From the NCBI RefSeq assembly GCF_018131015.1, contig NZ_JAFCJJ010000018.1, forward strand, positions 1 to 64,000: a stretch of DNA of 64,000 bases, read 5' to 3'. The position numbers and the translations under genes were made by a program. Position 1 is the first letter of the stretch, and every line of letters starts with the position of its first letter. The DNA is from Bradyrhizobium diazoefficiens (GTDB lineage Bacteria > Pseudomonadota > Alphaproteobacteria > Rhizobiales > Xanthobacteraceae). Positions 14,698-23,378 of this stretch are shown piece after piece. The notes below the pieces were generated by a model. The model worked only from the letters and a program-made list of their open reading frames with translations. It was not told where the DNA came from and searched no databases.

Positions 14698-15639
14698 ATG
14701 GAAATTCGCAATCTCGGCGCCTCCGGCCTGCGCGTGTCCGCAGTCGGCATCGGCTGCAACAATTTCGGCCAGCGCACGGATCTGGAGACCTCGCGCAAGG
14801 TGATCCACCGCGCGCTCGATCTCGGCATCACGCTGTTCGACACCGCCGACATCTATTCGAACATGGGCGGTTCGGAAGACGTGCTCGGTGCCGTGCTGGG
14901 CGATCGCCGCAAGGACATCGTGCTGGCGACGAAATACTCCAAGCCGATGGCGGAGGACGGCACCAGGCAGGGCGCCTCGCGCCGCTACATCATGAACGCC
15001 GTGGAAGCGAGCCTGAGGCGGCTGAAGACCGATTACATCGACCTCTACCAGCAGCACGACTACGACCCGCTGACGCCGATCGAGGAAAGCCTGCGCGCGC
15101 TCGACGATCTCGTCCGCCAGGGCAAGGTCCGCTATATCGGCAATTCCAACTTTCCGGCCTGGCGCATCGCGGAAGCCGAGTACGTCGCGCGTGCGATGAA
15201 TGTCAGCCGCTTCGTCTCGTGCCAGGACGAATATTCCCTCGTCGTGCGCGACATCGAGAAGGACCTGCTGCCGGCAGCCCAGGAATACAAGCTCGGCCTG
15301 CTGCCGTTCTTCCCGCTCGCGAGCGGGCTTTTGACCGGCAAGTACCGGAAGGGCCAGGCCGCGCCTGATGATACCCGCTTCGGCAAGGTGCCGCGGCTGC
15401 GCGACCGCTACGTCACGCCGCGCAACGAGGACATCGTCGAGAAGCTGCAGGCCTTTGCCGAGGGGCGCGGTCACACCATGCTGGAGCTCGCCTTCTCGTG
15501 GCTGGCGGCCCGCCCGCAGGTGTCGAGCGTCATCGCCGGCGCCACCCGCGTCGAGCAGGTCGAGCAGAACGTGAAGGCGATCGCCTGGAAGCTCAGCACT
15601 GAGGAGATGGCGGAGATCGACAGGATTACCCTGGGCTGA
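14698..15639 (+). CDS. Aldo/keto reductase
   Basis: A 313-aa NADPH-dependent oxidoreductase of the AKR superfamily (TIM barrel). It begins MEIRNLGASGLRVSAVGIGCNNFG. The catalytic tetrad is recognisable: Asp in LFDTADIYSN, Tyr in the same motif, Lys in LATKYSKP, His in LYQQHDYDP. The C-terminal cofactor loop reads VSSVIAGATRVEQVEQNV. The group is closest to YghZ/IolS-like bacterial AKRs acting on aldehydes or ketones; the substrate is unknown. ATG 14698 starts the fold; upstream in-frame codons overlap the flank of the island. Confidence 0.92.
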   Translation: MEIRNLGASGLRVSAVGIGCNNFGQRTDLETSRKVIHRALDLGITLFDTADIYSNMGGSEDVLGAVLGDRRKDIVLATKYSKPMAEDGTRQGASRRYIMNAVEASLRRLKTDYIDLYQQHDYDPLTPIEESLRALDDLVRQGKVRYIGNSNFPAWRIAEAEYVARAMNVSRFVSCQDEYSLVVRDIEKDLLPAAQEYKLGLLPFFPLASGLLTGKYRKGQAAPDDTRFGKVPRLRDRYVTPRNEDIVEKLQAFAEGRGHTMLELAFSWLAARPQVSSVIAGATRVEQVEQNVKAIAWKLSTEEMAEIDRITLG

Positions 15640-15665
15640 TCTTGCAGGAGCCGATCTTTGCGGTG

Positions 15666-15989
15666 CTACTTCGCGCCGCGTCCGACCGTCTGCATCACCT
15701 CAAAGCCCTCGAACTGGGGATGGCCGAGATAGAGCGGCTTGTTGTCGCCGGCCTTGTGATGCGCCGCGCGAAACGCCTCGGACTTGGTCCAGGCCTCGAA
15801 CGCGGCGTGGTTCGCCCACACCGTATGCGATGCATACAGCGTGTGGTCCTCGAGCTCGGGGCCGCGCAGCAGATGGAATTCGACGAAGCCCGGCACCTTG
15901 TCCAGATGCGTGTCGCGCGACAGCCAGACCTGCTCGAAGGCGGCCTCGGACCCCTTGGCGACGCGGAAGCGGTTCATGGCGATGTACAT
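15666..15989 (-). CDS. Antibiotic biosynthesis monooxygenase / IsdG-type heme-degrading protein
   Basis: A 107-aa dimeric alpha/beta-barrel (ABM) protein. The three residues that define IsdG-class heme monooxygenases are in place: Asn6 (MYIAMNRFRV), Trp67 (FEAWTKSEAF) and His77 (RAAHHKAG). Rhizobia use enzymes of this class (HmuQ/HmuD) to open heme and release iron, so a role in heme iron use is likely, though no heme-uptake or Irr/Fur-linked gene is nearby. SD AGGAGA lies 9 nt before ATG 15989. The gene is convergent with the aldo/keto reductase. Confidence 0.82.
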   Translation of the reverse strand: MYIAMNRFRVAKGSEAAFEQVWLSRDTHLDKVPGFVEFHLLRGPELEDHTLYASHTVWANHAAFEAWTKSEAFRAAHHKAGDNKPLYLGHPQFEGFEVMQTVGRGAK

Positions 15990-16020
15990 GCGGATGGTCT
16001 CCTGATGCTCCGCTGATTAT

Positions 16021-16131
16021 CTCGTCATTCCGGGACGCGCCGCAAGGCGCGGGCCCGGAATCCATTTCGCGGCAGAATCTGAGGCTGAATGGATTCCGGG
16101 CTCGCGCTTACGCCCGCCCCGGAATGACGGT
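16021..16131. repeat. Interspersed palindromic repeat, ATTCCGGG family
   Basis: TCATTCCGGGACGCGCC...GGGCCCGGAATCCATT is mirrored by AATGGATTCCGGGCTCGC...GCCCCGGAATGA. Two hairpin modules face each other across about 30 bp. A shorter relative lies at about 26941-26980. Confidence 0.75.
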
Positions 16132-16139
16132 GGCGGCGG

Positions 16140-17363
16140 TTACGCCACTAATCCCTTCATCGGCCGTGCTGCCGCGCTGTCCGGGAACACGGTCTCCGCC
16201 AGCACGCGATCCGACAGGCCGAACTGGCCCTGCAGCACGCCCTTGATCACGGAGCGCAGATCCGTGGTCGGCTTGAGGTCGCGGCCTTCGTGAAGGTTGG
16301 CGAGCTTGAGGCCGGGCCAATCGGAGATGACGCGGCCGCCCTTCACCGCGCCGCCGGCGAGCAACGCGATGGTGCCGGTGCCGTGGTCGGTGCCGTCGGT
16401 GCCGTTGATGCGCGCGGTGCGGCCGAACTCGGTGGCGACGACGACCACGGTGTCGCGCCAGCGATTCCCGAGGCCGCTCTCGAATTCGGCGAGCGCCCCG
16501 TCGAGCCCGCCGAGCAGGAAGGCGAGCCGCCCGACCGGCCCGCCCTCGTTCGCATGCGTGTCCCAGCCGTCGAAGGCGAGCGCCGCGATGCGCGGGCCGT
16601 CATCGGCCGCCATCAGCTTTGCCGCGCCGCGCGCGACCTGCCGCATCTGCGCCACCGCATTGCCGGGCTTGCGCTTCATGTCGTCGCCGGTAGCTGCCTT
16701 TTCCAGCTGGAGGCCTTGCGACAGAGCCGATGCCAACGCGGGATCGCGATGACGGTAGAGCTCGGTGAGCCGCATCGCGGTGTCGTCGTCGGCCTGCGGC
16801 AGCGCGACCGGCGCCCAGCCGACGGTCGGCGCGGAACCGCGCAGCACCAGCGGCGTGGTCGGGCCGACCGCAAGGCCGCTCGACACCCGCTCGCCGCGCG
16901 GCAGCACCTCCAATGCGCGGTTGAGCCAGCCGGACTGCACGCGGCCGGGGCCGGCATAGCCGCTTTCGAGCACGTCCTGGCCGTCGAAATGCGAACGGTC
17001 GCGATAGGGCGTCGCCACCGCATGGATCACCGCGGCATGCGTGTCGCGGTACATGCGGGCAAACTCCGGCATCGCCGGATGCAGCGCGAAGAAGGGATCG
17101 AGCATGATCGCCGGATGCGCGCCGTCCGCGCTGAGCGCGATCGAGCCGTGCAGGCCGGCATAATCGGGATCGCCGACCGGAGCGACGGTCGAGAGTCCGT
17201 CGAGCGCGCCGCGCAGGATCACCACGATCAGGCGGGGATCGCGCCCGTCGGCGGCGCGGGCGAATTTCGGCAAGTACGCCCAGGCCGCGAAGGAGGCGCC
17301 GCCGAGCAAGAGGCCGCGGCGCGAGGTGAGGAGGCGGTTCTCGACGCAGTCGATCATGATCAT
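16140..17363 (-). CDS. DUF1501 domain protein (Tat-exported, sulfatase-like fold)
   Basis: A 407-aa protein of the DUF1501 family. The N-terminus has a twin-arginine motif (TSRRGLLLGGASFAAWAY), so export in folded form by Tat is likely. The body has RLIVVILRGALDGLSTVAP, then HFDGQDVLESG, GWDTHANEG and VVVVATEFGRTARINGTDGTDHGTG, the conserved metal-site-like blocks of the alkaline-phosphatase/sulfatase superfamily relatives. The ATG at 17363 overlaps the stop of the upstream DUF1800 gene (ATGA), so the two are translationally coupled. The pair is conserved across many bacteria; its substrate is unknown. A longer upstream reading is the wrong frame of the DUF1800 gene. Confidence 0.9.
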   Translation of the reverse strand: MIMIDCVENRLLTSRRGLLLGGASFAAWAYLPKFARAADGRDPRLIVVILRGALDGLSTVAPVGDPDYAGLHGSIALSADGAHPAIMLDPFFALHPAMPEFARMYRDTHAAVIHAVATPYRDRSHFDGQDVLESGYAGPGRVQSGWLNRALEVLPRGERVSSGLAVGPTTPLVLRGSAPTVGWAPVALPQADDDTAMRLTELYRHRDPALASALSQGLQLEKAATGDDMKRKPGNAVAQMRQVARGAAKLMAADDGPRIAALAFDGWDTHANEGGPVGRLAFLLGGLDGALAEFESGLGNRWRDTVVVVATEFGRTARINGTDGTDHGTGTIALLAGGAVKGGRVISDWPGLKLANLHEGRDLKPTTDLRSVIKGVLQGQFGLSDRVLAETVFPDSAAARPMKGLVA

Positions 17364-18940
17364 CTCCGCTGCATTTCCGGCGACATCAACAGCAGCGCCA
17401 GCGCCTGCTGGCGCGACTCCGCCCGCTCGATGGTCTTGCGCGTTTCGATCGAGGCCGCATCCGCTGCGGCGAACTCGAGCAGGTCGAGCGGATCGATGTT
17501 GTTGCCGAGCCGCGCACCCATCTGCGATGCAATGTCGAGCCGAAGCTTCATGCCCTCGGGCGCCGCCCAGGCGGCGGCGGTGTCGGGAAAGCCGTTGGGC
17601 CCGGCCGGCGACCACAGCGGCTGTCCCAGCAGGTTCAGATTGTTCAGATAGGGACCGGGTTCCTCGGGCACGCGGGCAAGCAGCCGGCCGCTCGCGACCA
17701 GGAAATCGTAAGGCGAGCGCATCTTGCTCAGCGGCGACTTCCAGGCCTCGTCGGAATCGACCAGCGCCGTCGCAAGCGCCCTGAGGTCGCCGTCGGTCCT
17801 GACGAAGATTTCGCGCAGCCGCGCCACCAGCGCCGGCGGCGGATCGTCGGCGACGAAGTGTCGGACGAATTTGGTGGCGATGAAGTTCGCGGTCGAGGGA
17901 TGGCGCGCGATATCGGCGAGCGCGGCCTCGCCCTGCGCAAGGCCCGTCGCCTGATAGGTCTTGCCAAGCAGAACCTGCGGCCCGGGCTGGTGTGCATTGG
18001 CGTTGAAGACGAAGGAGCCGGGCGCCCCTAACTGTCCCTGCCGCCCCGCAAAGGTCCAGCCGGTGATGATACGCGCGAGCGAGGTGACGTCCTCCTGCGT
18101 ATAACCGCCGCCGACGCCGAGGGTATGGAGCTCCATGATCTCGCGCGCCAGGTTCTCGTTCAGCCCGCGCTTGCGGTTTTGCCCCGCGCGCGAATCCGGC
18201 CCGAGCGATTGCTGGTTGTCGAGGAAGAACAGCATCGCCGGATGCTGCTCGACGGCCCGGAGCATGTCGGCAAAGCGCCCGAGCACGTGAGGCCGGATCG
18301 CCTCGCGCTCGAACGCACCGGCCCAGATCCGCGCCAACTCGCCCTTGCCCGCCGAGATGCAGAAATGGTTGGACCAGAACACGACGAGCCGCTCGGTGAA
18401 GCCGCACTCGGCGAGCGTCGCGCGCTGCAGCCGCGCCAGCGCCTCGGCGCGAAAGGTCTTTTGAATCACGTTGAGCGGCTGCGGCGCGGGTTTTGCCGGA
18501 GGCGGTGCAGCCATGTTCGGCTGCATGGTGTCGGGCTTCGCGGCATTGTCGGCAGTCTTCGCGTCCGCCATCTGGCCGGCGATCTCGGTCGCGACCGCAT
18601 TCAGCGAGAGATTGCGGCGCAGCGCCGGCTTCGGGTCGGCCGGCGCCGGCTGCGGGGTTTCGGCGGGAGCAGTGTCCTTGGCCGTTTCCCTGGCAGTTTC
18701 CTTGGCGGCCTCGCGCGCCTGCTTGACCTGGTCCTGGTAGGCGAACACGGCCTGGCCGAGCTGCGGCGTCGATTGCAGGCCGGGCGCCTCCAGCAGCACG
18801 CCGTTGGGGCGCGCGAGCTCGGCCTTCACGAAGCCGCGCGGATCGGACGCTGCGTTGATGAGATCGCCGGATGCGCCGCCGCGGGCTCCGAAGCCGAAAC
18901 GGTTGAGCGCGACGAGGGCGGCTTGGAAATCCCGGGCCAT
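17360..18940 (-). CDS. DUF1800 domain protein
   Basis: A 526-aa protein of the DUF1800 family, always found beside DUF1501. It starts MARDFQAALVALNRFGFGARGG. The middle has FWSNHFCISAGKG, then NENLAREIMELHTLGVGGGYTQEDV and FNANAHQPGP, all family signatures. A Pro/Ala/Thr-rich linker at about residues 95-140 (repeated KETARET) replaces the usual compact region and looks like local repeat expansion. ATG 18940 has AAAGGAC 7 nt upstream. No clear signal peptide is seen, so it may be exported with its Tat partner or stay cytoplasmic. Confidence 0.9.
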   Translation of the reverse strand: MARDFQAALVALNRFGFGARGGASGDLINAASDPRGFVKAELARPNGVLLEAPGLQSTPQLGQAVFAYQDQVKQAREAAKETARETAKDTAPAETPQPAPADPKPALRRNLSLNAVATEIAGQMADAKTADNAAKPDTMQPNMAAPPPAKPAPQPLNVIQKTFRAEALARLQRATLAECGFTERLVVFWSNHFCISAGKGELARIWAGAFEREAIRPHVLGRFADMLRAVEQHPAMLFFLDNQQSLGPDSRAGQNRKRGLNENLAREIMELHTLGVGGGYTQEDVTSLARIITGWTFAGRQGQLGAPGSFVFNANAHQPGPQVLLGKTYQATGLAQGEAALADIARHPSTANFIATKFVRHFVADDPPPALVARLREIFVRTDGDLRALATALVDSDEAWKSPLSKMRSPYDFLVASGRLLARVPEEPGPYLNNLNLLGQPLWSPAGPNGFPDTAAAWAAPEGMKLRLDIASQMGARLGNNIDPLDLLEFAAADAASIETRKTIERAESRQQALALLLMSPEMQRR

Positions 18941-19054
18941 CGATTTGTCCTTTGCGCGCCGGCAGCCGCTTTCCGAGTCCGCGCGCAACACGTAATATAC
19001 CGCAGCAGCAGATGAACCCGACATGAAAATGAGAGCGAAGCCGTCGCGGTGATC

Positions 19055-19246
19055 ATGACAAATCCGAAAGAGTTGCCGTTACCGGAACCGCGCCGCCTCG
19101 CCTGCGCCCGCTGCGGCGCCGAGTTCGGCTGCGACCTCTCGGGCTCGTGCTGGTGCGCCGAGGAGACGGCGCGCCTGCCGATCCCGGTCAAGGGCGAGGA
19201 CTGCCTGTGCCGCGAATGCCTGCGCAAGGCGGCGGAAGCGCGTTAG
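19055..19246 (+). CDS. Cysteine-rich CWC-type small protein
   Basis: A 63-aa protein dense in cysteine: ACARCGAEFGCD, SGSCWCAEE and EDCLCRECLRKA. This is the cysteine-rich CWC family (small putative zinc-binding proteins, often next to pseudouridine synthases or methyltransferases elsewhere). About nine Cys suggest two metal sites. The gene is divergent from the DUF1800 gene; function unknown. ATG 19055 is used rather than the GTG two codons upstream. Confidence 0.8.
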   Translation: MTNPKELPLPEPRRLACARCGAEFGCDLSGSCWCAEETARLPIPVKGEDCLCRECLRKAAEAR

Positions 19247-19273
19247 ACGCGAGAAGACCGCAACACCCTCAGT

Positions 19274-19400
19274 GTCGTCCTGGCGAAAGCCAGGACCCAT
19301 TACCCCAACCGGATCTTTGGCGAAGACCCGTCATTCGGTACCACGACCGCCTACAACAGATAGATCACGCGGTATGGGTCCTGGCTTTCGCCAGGACGAC
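19274..19400. repeat. MITE-like element, 127 bp with 27-bp perfect terminal inverted repeats
   Basis: Left end (19274-19300) begins GTCGTCCTGGCGAAAGCC and right end (19374-19400) is its exact reverse complement over 27 bp. Each end is itself a small hairpin (CCTGGC-GAAA-GCCAGG). The core is non-coding. A near-identical element in the opposite orientation lies at 55550-55673. Confidence 0.85.
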
Positions 19401-19420
19401 GACGGGGAGAGAGCCGGGCC

Positions 19421-20122
19421 TTACACCGCATGCCCGGGCGATGACCGCGCCATGCCGCCGAACGCATCCAGCAATTTTTCGCGCCAGGCGTAGACGGGAT
19501 CATCCGCCTCCAGCAGCCTGAACGGGCTCGTCACGCGCGCCCATTGGAAGCCGCCGAACACGATGTAGTCGGCATAATTCGGCGCGCTGCCGCCGATGAA
19601 GGGCTGCGTCTTGAAGGTCTGCCGCATTACCTCCAGCGATTTGCGGAACGCGACGACACCGGTGTCGCGGCTTGCCATGATGTCTTCCAGCGACTTGCCG
19701 CCGAACCGCGCCTCGCGCGACTTTCGGAAATAGGCGGCATCGACCTCGGCGAGGTTTTTCGGGATGTCGGCGATGATCAGCGGAAAGATGCCGCCGACGA
19801 TGGCGATGTCGCCCCAGGCGTTGAGCATGCGCGCCATGGCGCGGCCGCCGTCGCCGCCGAACAGCGACGGTGCGTCCGGAAACTGGTCCTCGAGATAGTT
19901 CGCGATCGCCCAGGAATCGACCACCGGCCTGTCATGATGCAGCAGCACCGGGACCTTCTCCGAACCGTGCGGCGCAATCGCGCCCTTCTCGGTGAAGCGC
20001 CAGGGCAGCGATTCCGCGGTCAGCCCCTTGTGCGCCAGCGCCATCCGCGTGCGCCAGCAGTATGGGCTGAACGGGCGCGCAGCGTCGGTGCCGACGAGTT
20101 CGAACAGTTTGAGATTGGCCAT
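19421..20122 (-). CDS. Glutathione S-transferase family protein (LigE/beta-etherase-like)
   Basis: A 233-aa GST-fold protein. LKLFELVGTDAARPFSPYCWRTRMALAHKGL gives an N-terminal domain with Ser/Cys in the position of the catalytic residue, then KVPVLLHH (cis-Pro loop) and VVDSWAIANYLED. The C-terminal domain has PNYADYIVFGGFQWARV with the conserved Asp. The sequence style (SPYCWRTRMALAHKGL, FGGKSLEDI) is that of the beta-etherase LigE/LigF-like group, which cleaves aryl ethers in sphingomonads, but rhizobial members are uncharacterised. Another GST lies about 100 bp upstream, separated by a palindromic repeat. Confidence 0.87.
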   Translation of the reverse strand: MANLKLFELVGTDAARPFSPYCWRTRMALAHKGLTAESLPWRFTEKGAIAPHGSEKVPVLLHHDRPVVDSWAIANYLEDQFPDAPSLFGGDGGRAMARMLNAWGDIAIVGGIFPLIIADIPKNLAEVDAAYFRKSREARFGGKSLEDIMASRDTGVVAFRKSLEVMRQTFKTQPFIGGSAPNYADYIVFGGFQWARVTSPFRLLEADDPVYAWREKLLDAFGGMARSSPGHAV

Positions 20123-20135
20123 CACTCGCCTCTTT

Positions 20136-20220
20136 CGTCATGCCCGGCCTTGTGCCGGGCATCCACGTCCTCTCGCTCAGACTAAACGCGTGGATGGCCG
20201 GGACAAGCCCGGCCATGACG
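20136..20220. repeat. Bipartite hairpin repeat, CGTCATG family (copy 1)
   Basis: CGTCATGCCCGGC-CTTGT-GCCGGGCATCCACG faces CGTGGATGGCCGGG-ACAAG-CCCGGCCATGACG. Related copies are at 35259-35344 and 60536-60619. Stem bases differ between the two halves but pair within each half. Confidence 0.85.
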
Positions 20221-20236
20221 AAAACCCTTGAGGCGT

Positions 20237-20944
20237 CTACCGCACCACCGACGCAGTCTGTCCGAACAGGATCTTGCGCTCCTCGTCGGTGCGGATCGCG
20301 GGCTTGCCGAAGTTCGGGTTGATCTCCTTGGCGAGCGCATAGGCGCGCTCGGTGGCGGGACGGGCGCGGATGGTCTCGAGCCAGCGCTTCAGATGCGGGA
20401 AGTCGTCGATGTTCTGGCCCTGGTTGGCATGGCCAACCACCCAGGGATAGGACGCCATGTCGGCGATGGAATACTCCCCGGCGACGAATTCGCGATCGGC
20501 GAGGCGCTTGTTCAGGACGCCATAGAGCCGGTTGGTCTCGTTGACGTAGCGGTCGATCGCGTAGGGAATCTTCTCCTGCGCGTAGTTGCGGAAGTGATGG
20601 TTCTGGCCGGCCATCGGGCCGAGGCCGCCCATCTGCCAGAACGTCCACTGGATCACGTCGTAGTGCGCGTAAAGCTCGGAGGGGAGAAACTGTCCGGTCT
20701 TCTCGGCGAGATAGAGCAGGATCGCGCCGGACTCGAAGATCGACAGCGGCTTGCCGCCGCCCTTCGGCGCGTGATCGACGATCGCGGGAATCCGGTTGTT
20801 GGGCGCAACCGCCAGGAAATCCGGCGCGAACTGCTCGCCCTTGCCGATGTTGACCGGGATGACCTTGTAGGCGAGCCCGGTCTCCTCGAGGAACATCGTC
20901 ACCTTGTGGCCGTTCGGCGTGGTCCAGTAGTGCAGGTCGATCAT
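20237..20944 (-). CDS. Glutathione-dependent disulfide-bond oxidoreductase (YfcG/YghU type GST)
   Basis: A 235-aa GST of the nu class. It begins MIDLHYWTTPNGHKVTMFLEETGLAY; TTPNG is the hallmark of YfcG/YghU/Ure2p-like enzymes, where Thr and Asn replace the classical catalytic Ser or Tyr and glutathione disulfide is bound. NNRIPAIVDH and IFESGAILLYLAEKTG complete the thioredoxin-like domain. YSIADMASYPWVVGH carries the C-terminal capping Asp. Expected activity is disulfide reductase with GSH. The gene is likely independent of the next GST because of the repeat between them. Confidence 0.9.
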   Translation of the reverse strand: MIDLHYWTTPNGHKVTMFLEETGLAYKVIPVNIGKGEQFAPDFLAVAPNNRIPAIVDHAPKGGGKPLSIFESGAILLYLAEKTGQFLPSELYAHYDVIQWTFWQMGGLGPMAGQNHHFRNYAQEKIPYAIDRYVNETNRLYGVLNKRLADREFVAGEYSIADMASYPWVVGHANQGQNIDDFPHLKRWLETIRARPATERAYALAKEINPNFGKPAIRTDEERKILFGQTASVVR

Positions 20945-21049
20945 GGCTGAATGTCCCGGCTGGAGGGGCGCGCAAGAAGATGCGATTGCATGAATTTTGC
21001 GCCACCCGCAGCCCGAGTCAATGGTCGTGGCGATGACAGGGGCGTGAAA

Positions 21050-21280
21050 TCAGCGGCCGTGCGCGCGCAAAAACTTCGCGCCGCTGTCGGTCACCGCGAT
21101 GATCAGCCCGAGACCGGGCCGGCTTTCGCGCGTGACAAACCCGCGGTCCGCGGCGTCCTCCCAGATGGTGAGGCGCGGGCACGAGGTCTTCCAGGTCGAG
21201 ACCACCTCGGCATAGGCGCGCGGCTCGCGCGCGACCCATTCGACGAAGTCCAGCACCAGCGGGTCGGCGGTCTCGCTCAT
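21050..21280 (-). CDS. Small conserved hypothetical protein, 76 aa
   Basis: A short soluble protein, MSETADPLVLDFVEWVAREP then YAEVVSTWKTSCPRLTIWEDA and VTDSGAKFLRAHGR. The end resembles the C-terminal part of winged-helix domains (WEDAADRGFVTRE...VTDSGAKFL), so a DNA-binding or protein-binding winged helix is conceivable. The ATG overlaps the stop of the TauE gene (ATGA), so the two are co-translated. Unknown function. Confidence 0.8.
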   Translation of the reverse strand: MSETADPLVLDFVEWVAREPRAYAEVVSTWKTSCPRLTIWEDAADRGFVTRESRPGLGLIIAVTDSGAKFLRAHGR

Positions 21281-22056
21281 TGCAAGCCTCCCTTGTCGAA
21301 GGCGGCCAGCACCGGCGCACGCAGCATGAGCCAGCCGCCATAGGCGATGTAGTAGCAGGCGATGGTGGTGATCAGCTTGTTCGACCAGGCCATGAATTGC
21401 TGGTCGGTCATCGCTTCGAGGATGCGCCGCGCCAGCGTGGTGCCGAGCATCGAGGCTGCGATCGCCACCGCGGCGAGCACGGGATCGAGGCTCGCGGCCT
21501 GGTCGATGATGCCGCCGAAATAGATCAGCTTGGTGAAATGGCTGACGAGCTGGCACATCGCTTTCGTCGCGACCTTCTCGCGCCGGCCGAAATCGCCGCC
21601 GAGAAAGAAGGTGTCGAGCAGCGGGCCGGACACGCCGGTCATCAGCATCAGGCCCATGCAGATCGTGCCGTACACCGTGCCCTGCCAGAGCCGGTCGGGG
21701 TCCGGCTTGATGTTGGCGGGCAGCAGCCGCGCCATGAACGGGGTGACACCGAGCAGCAGCAGGGCCGTCGCCTTGTCCGGCACGTAGCGCGTCAGCGACC
21801 AGGCCGCGAGCGCGATGGCGCAGCCGGCCAGATAGTTCGCGACCGGCCGCCAGCGGATATGCGCGCGCCAGAGGAAGGCGCGCCAGCCGTTCGAGGCCAT
21901 CTGCGTGATCGCATGCAGCACCATCGCGGTCGGCAGCGGCATCAGGGCCAGCAGCACCCCGATCAGGATCAGCCCGCCCGCCATGCCGAACAGCCCCGAC
22001 AGGAAGGCGGTGCCGACCATCAGCAATCCGAGGGCAGCGATCATGATTGGCGTCAC
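21277..22056 (-). CDS. Sulfite exporter TauE/SafE family membrane protein
   Basis: A 259-aa inner-membrane permease with about eight hydrophobic helices. GLLMVGTAFLSGLFGMAGGLILIGVLL is the typical first half repeat, and the second repeat has LMTGVSGPLLDTFFL. Such proteins move small organosulfur or organic anions (sulfite, sulfoacetate, others) out of the cell. GTG 22056 is selected since GGAG lies 9 nt before it, while ATG 22044 has none. A LysR regulator is divergent about 300 bp away and may control it. Confidence 0.85.
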   Translation of the reverse strand: MTPIMIAALGLLMVGTAFLSGLFGMAGGLILIGVLLALMPLPTAMVLHAITQMASNGWRAFLWRAHIRWRPVANYLAGCAIALAAWSLTRYVPDKATALLLLGVTPFMARLLPANIKPDPDRLWQGTVYGTICMGLMLMTGVSGPLLDTFFLGGDFGRREKVATKAMCQLVSHFTKLIYFGGIIDQAASLDPVLAAVAIAASMLGTTLARRILEAMTDQQFMAWSNKLITTIACYYIAYGGWLMLRAPVLAAFDKGGLQ

Positions 22057-22094
22057 GAAAGGGATCTCCGGTTGGCACGTAAGGGACGCAAGCT

Positions 22095-22265
22095 GTTTCA
22101 CTCCCTCGCCCCGCTTGCGGGGAGAGGGTGGGGTGAGGGGGAGCCTCCGCGGGGAAGGGCGGCAGTTGGACTCGCGGAGAGTCCCCCTCACCCGCCGCGC
22201 TTCGGACGATGCTTCGCATCGCTCGGCGCGTGTCGGCCTCTCCCCGCAGGCGGGGAGAGGCGAAA
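22095..22265. repeat. Interspersed palindromic repeat cluster, CTCCCCGC family
   Basis: CCCCGCTTGCGGGGAGAGGGTGGGGTGAGGGGGA at the left is mirrored by TCCCCCTCACCC and CTCTCCCCGCAGGCGGGGAGAG at the right. It fills most of the 300-bp gap between the TauE exporter and the LysR gene; nothing else is seen there apart from the start regions. Confidence 0.8.
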
Positions 22266-22357
22266 GGAAGCGTGCCTTGCTTGCTCCCATCGCGCAAACT
22301 GAGTTATCTTGGCCTGGCCTCAGTTTTCCTGAGGGTCTTGCATAAAAGGTCTTGCAT

Positions 22358-23275
22358 TTGCGGCGGCTGCTGTTTCTCAACGGCATCAAGGCATTCGAGG
22401 CGGCAGCGCGGACCGGCAGCTTCGCCGCGGCCGGCATCGAGCTGAACGTGTCGGCGGCCGCCGTCAGCCGCATGGTGCATCTTTTGGAAGAACGGCTCGG
22501 CGTCGCGCTGTTCGAGCGCAAGGCCAACAGGCTGGTGATGACGCAGGCCGGCCGCGCCTATCAGAGCGGGCTGACGCCGATCTTCGATGCGCTCGCAAGC
22601 CTCACCGCGCAGGTGACGGCGCCTTCGAGCGTGCGCGTGCTCACCATCGGCGTCGGCCACACCTTTGCGATGCGCTGGCTGATCCCGCGGCTGTCGGAAT
22701 TCCGCAGCGAGGAGCCCGACATCGAGGTGCGCTTCACCACCGGCGGCGCCGCGGTGCCGTTCGGCGAGGACTGGAGCTGCGGCATCAAGCTCGGCACCGG
22801 CGACTGGCCGGGCCTCGTCGCCGAGCCGCTGTTCGCCGGCGACCTGACGCCGGTCTGCGTGCCCCGCCTCGCCGCCAGCCTGAAGCGGCCGGCCGACCTG
22901 AAGGGCCCGAGCCTGATCCGCGTCGCGCATTCGCCGGAGGACTGGCCGATCTGGCTCAAGGCCTCGGGCCTCAGCCGCATCAACGCGCGGGGGCCGGAGT
23001 TCCAGTTCTACGGCCAGGCGCTGCAGGCCGCCGCCGACGGGCTCGGCATCGCCATGGGCATCCGGCCCTATATCGACGACGACCTCGCCGCCGGTCGGCT
23101 GGTGGCGCCGTTCGACCTTTCGGTGCCAAAGGGCATGCGCTGGTACCTGCTCTATCGCAGCTTCCAGACCGAGCAGCGCGACTTTGCCGCGTTCCGCCGC
23201 TGGATCATGCGCGCGGCGTCAGAGCCCGCGGCCCGTCCCGCGAAGCGGACTGGCCGTGCCGCAACGCGGAACTGA
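22358..23275 (+). CDS. LysR family transcriptional regulator (GcvA-like)
   Basis: A 305-aa LTTR. Winged HTH at residues 1-60: MRRLLFLNGIKAFEAAARTG, then AAVSRMVHLLEERLGVALFER. The effector domain starts VLTIGVGHTFAMRWLIPRL, and ends ALQAAADGLGIAMGIRPYIDDDLAAGRLVAPF, the usual GcvA/AmpR subgroup closing. Start: TTG 22358 lies 8 nt after AAAAGG and gives the canonical N-terminus; TTG 22352 is too close. It is divergent from the TauE/SafE operon, which is its most likely target. Confidence 0.9.
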   Translation: MRRLLFLNGIKAFEAAARTGSFAAAGIELNVSAAAVSRMVHLLEERLGVALFERKANRLVMTQAGRAYQSGLTPIFDALASLTAQVTAPSSVRVLTIGVGHTFAMRWLIPRLSEFRSEEPDIEVRFTTGGAAVPFGEDWSCGIKLGTGDWPGLVAEPLFAGDLTPVCVPRLAASLKRPADLKGPSLIRVAHSPEDWPIWLKASGLSRINARGPEFQFYGQALQAAADGLGIAMGIRPYIDDDLAAGRLVAPFDLSVPKGMRWYLLYRSFQTEQRDFAAFRRWIMRAASEPAARPAKRTGRAATRN

Positions 23276-23378
23276 AAAAACGCCGCCCTTGTGAACCGTT
23301 TCACATCCCGAGCTCCGCAAACGTGGTCCCCTGACCCTCCAACAAGGCGCTCGAACGAGACAATTCAGGGACGACACT

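Noticed and set aside
16140..18407. Apparent 755-aa DUF1501 protein with a long N-terminus
   Set aside because: The extra part is the wrong frame of the DUF1800 gene. The overlapping ATGA and a Tat signal at residue 12 place the true start at 17363.
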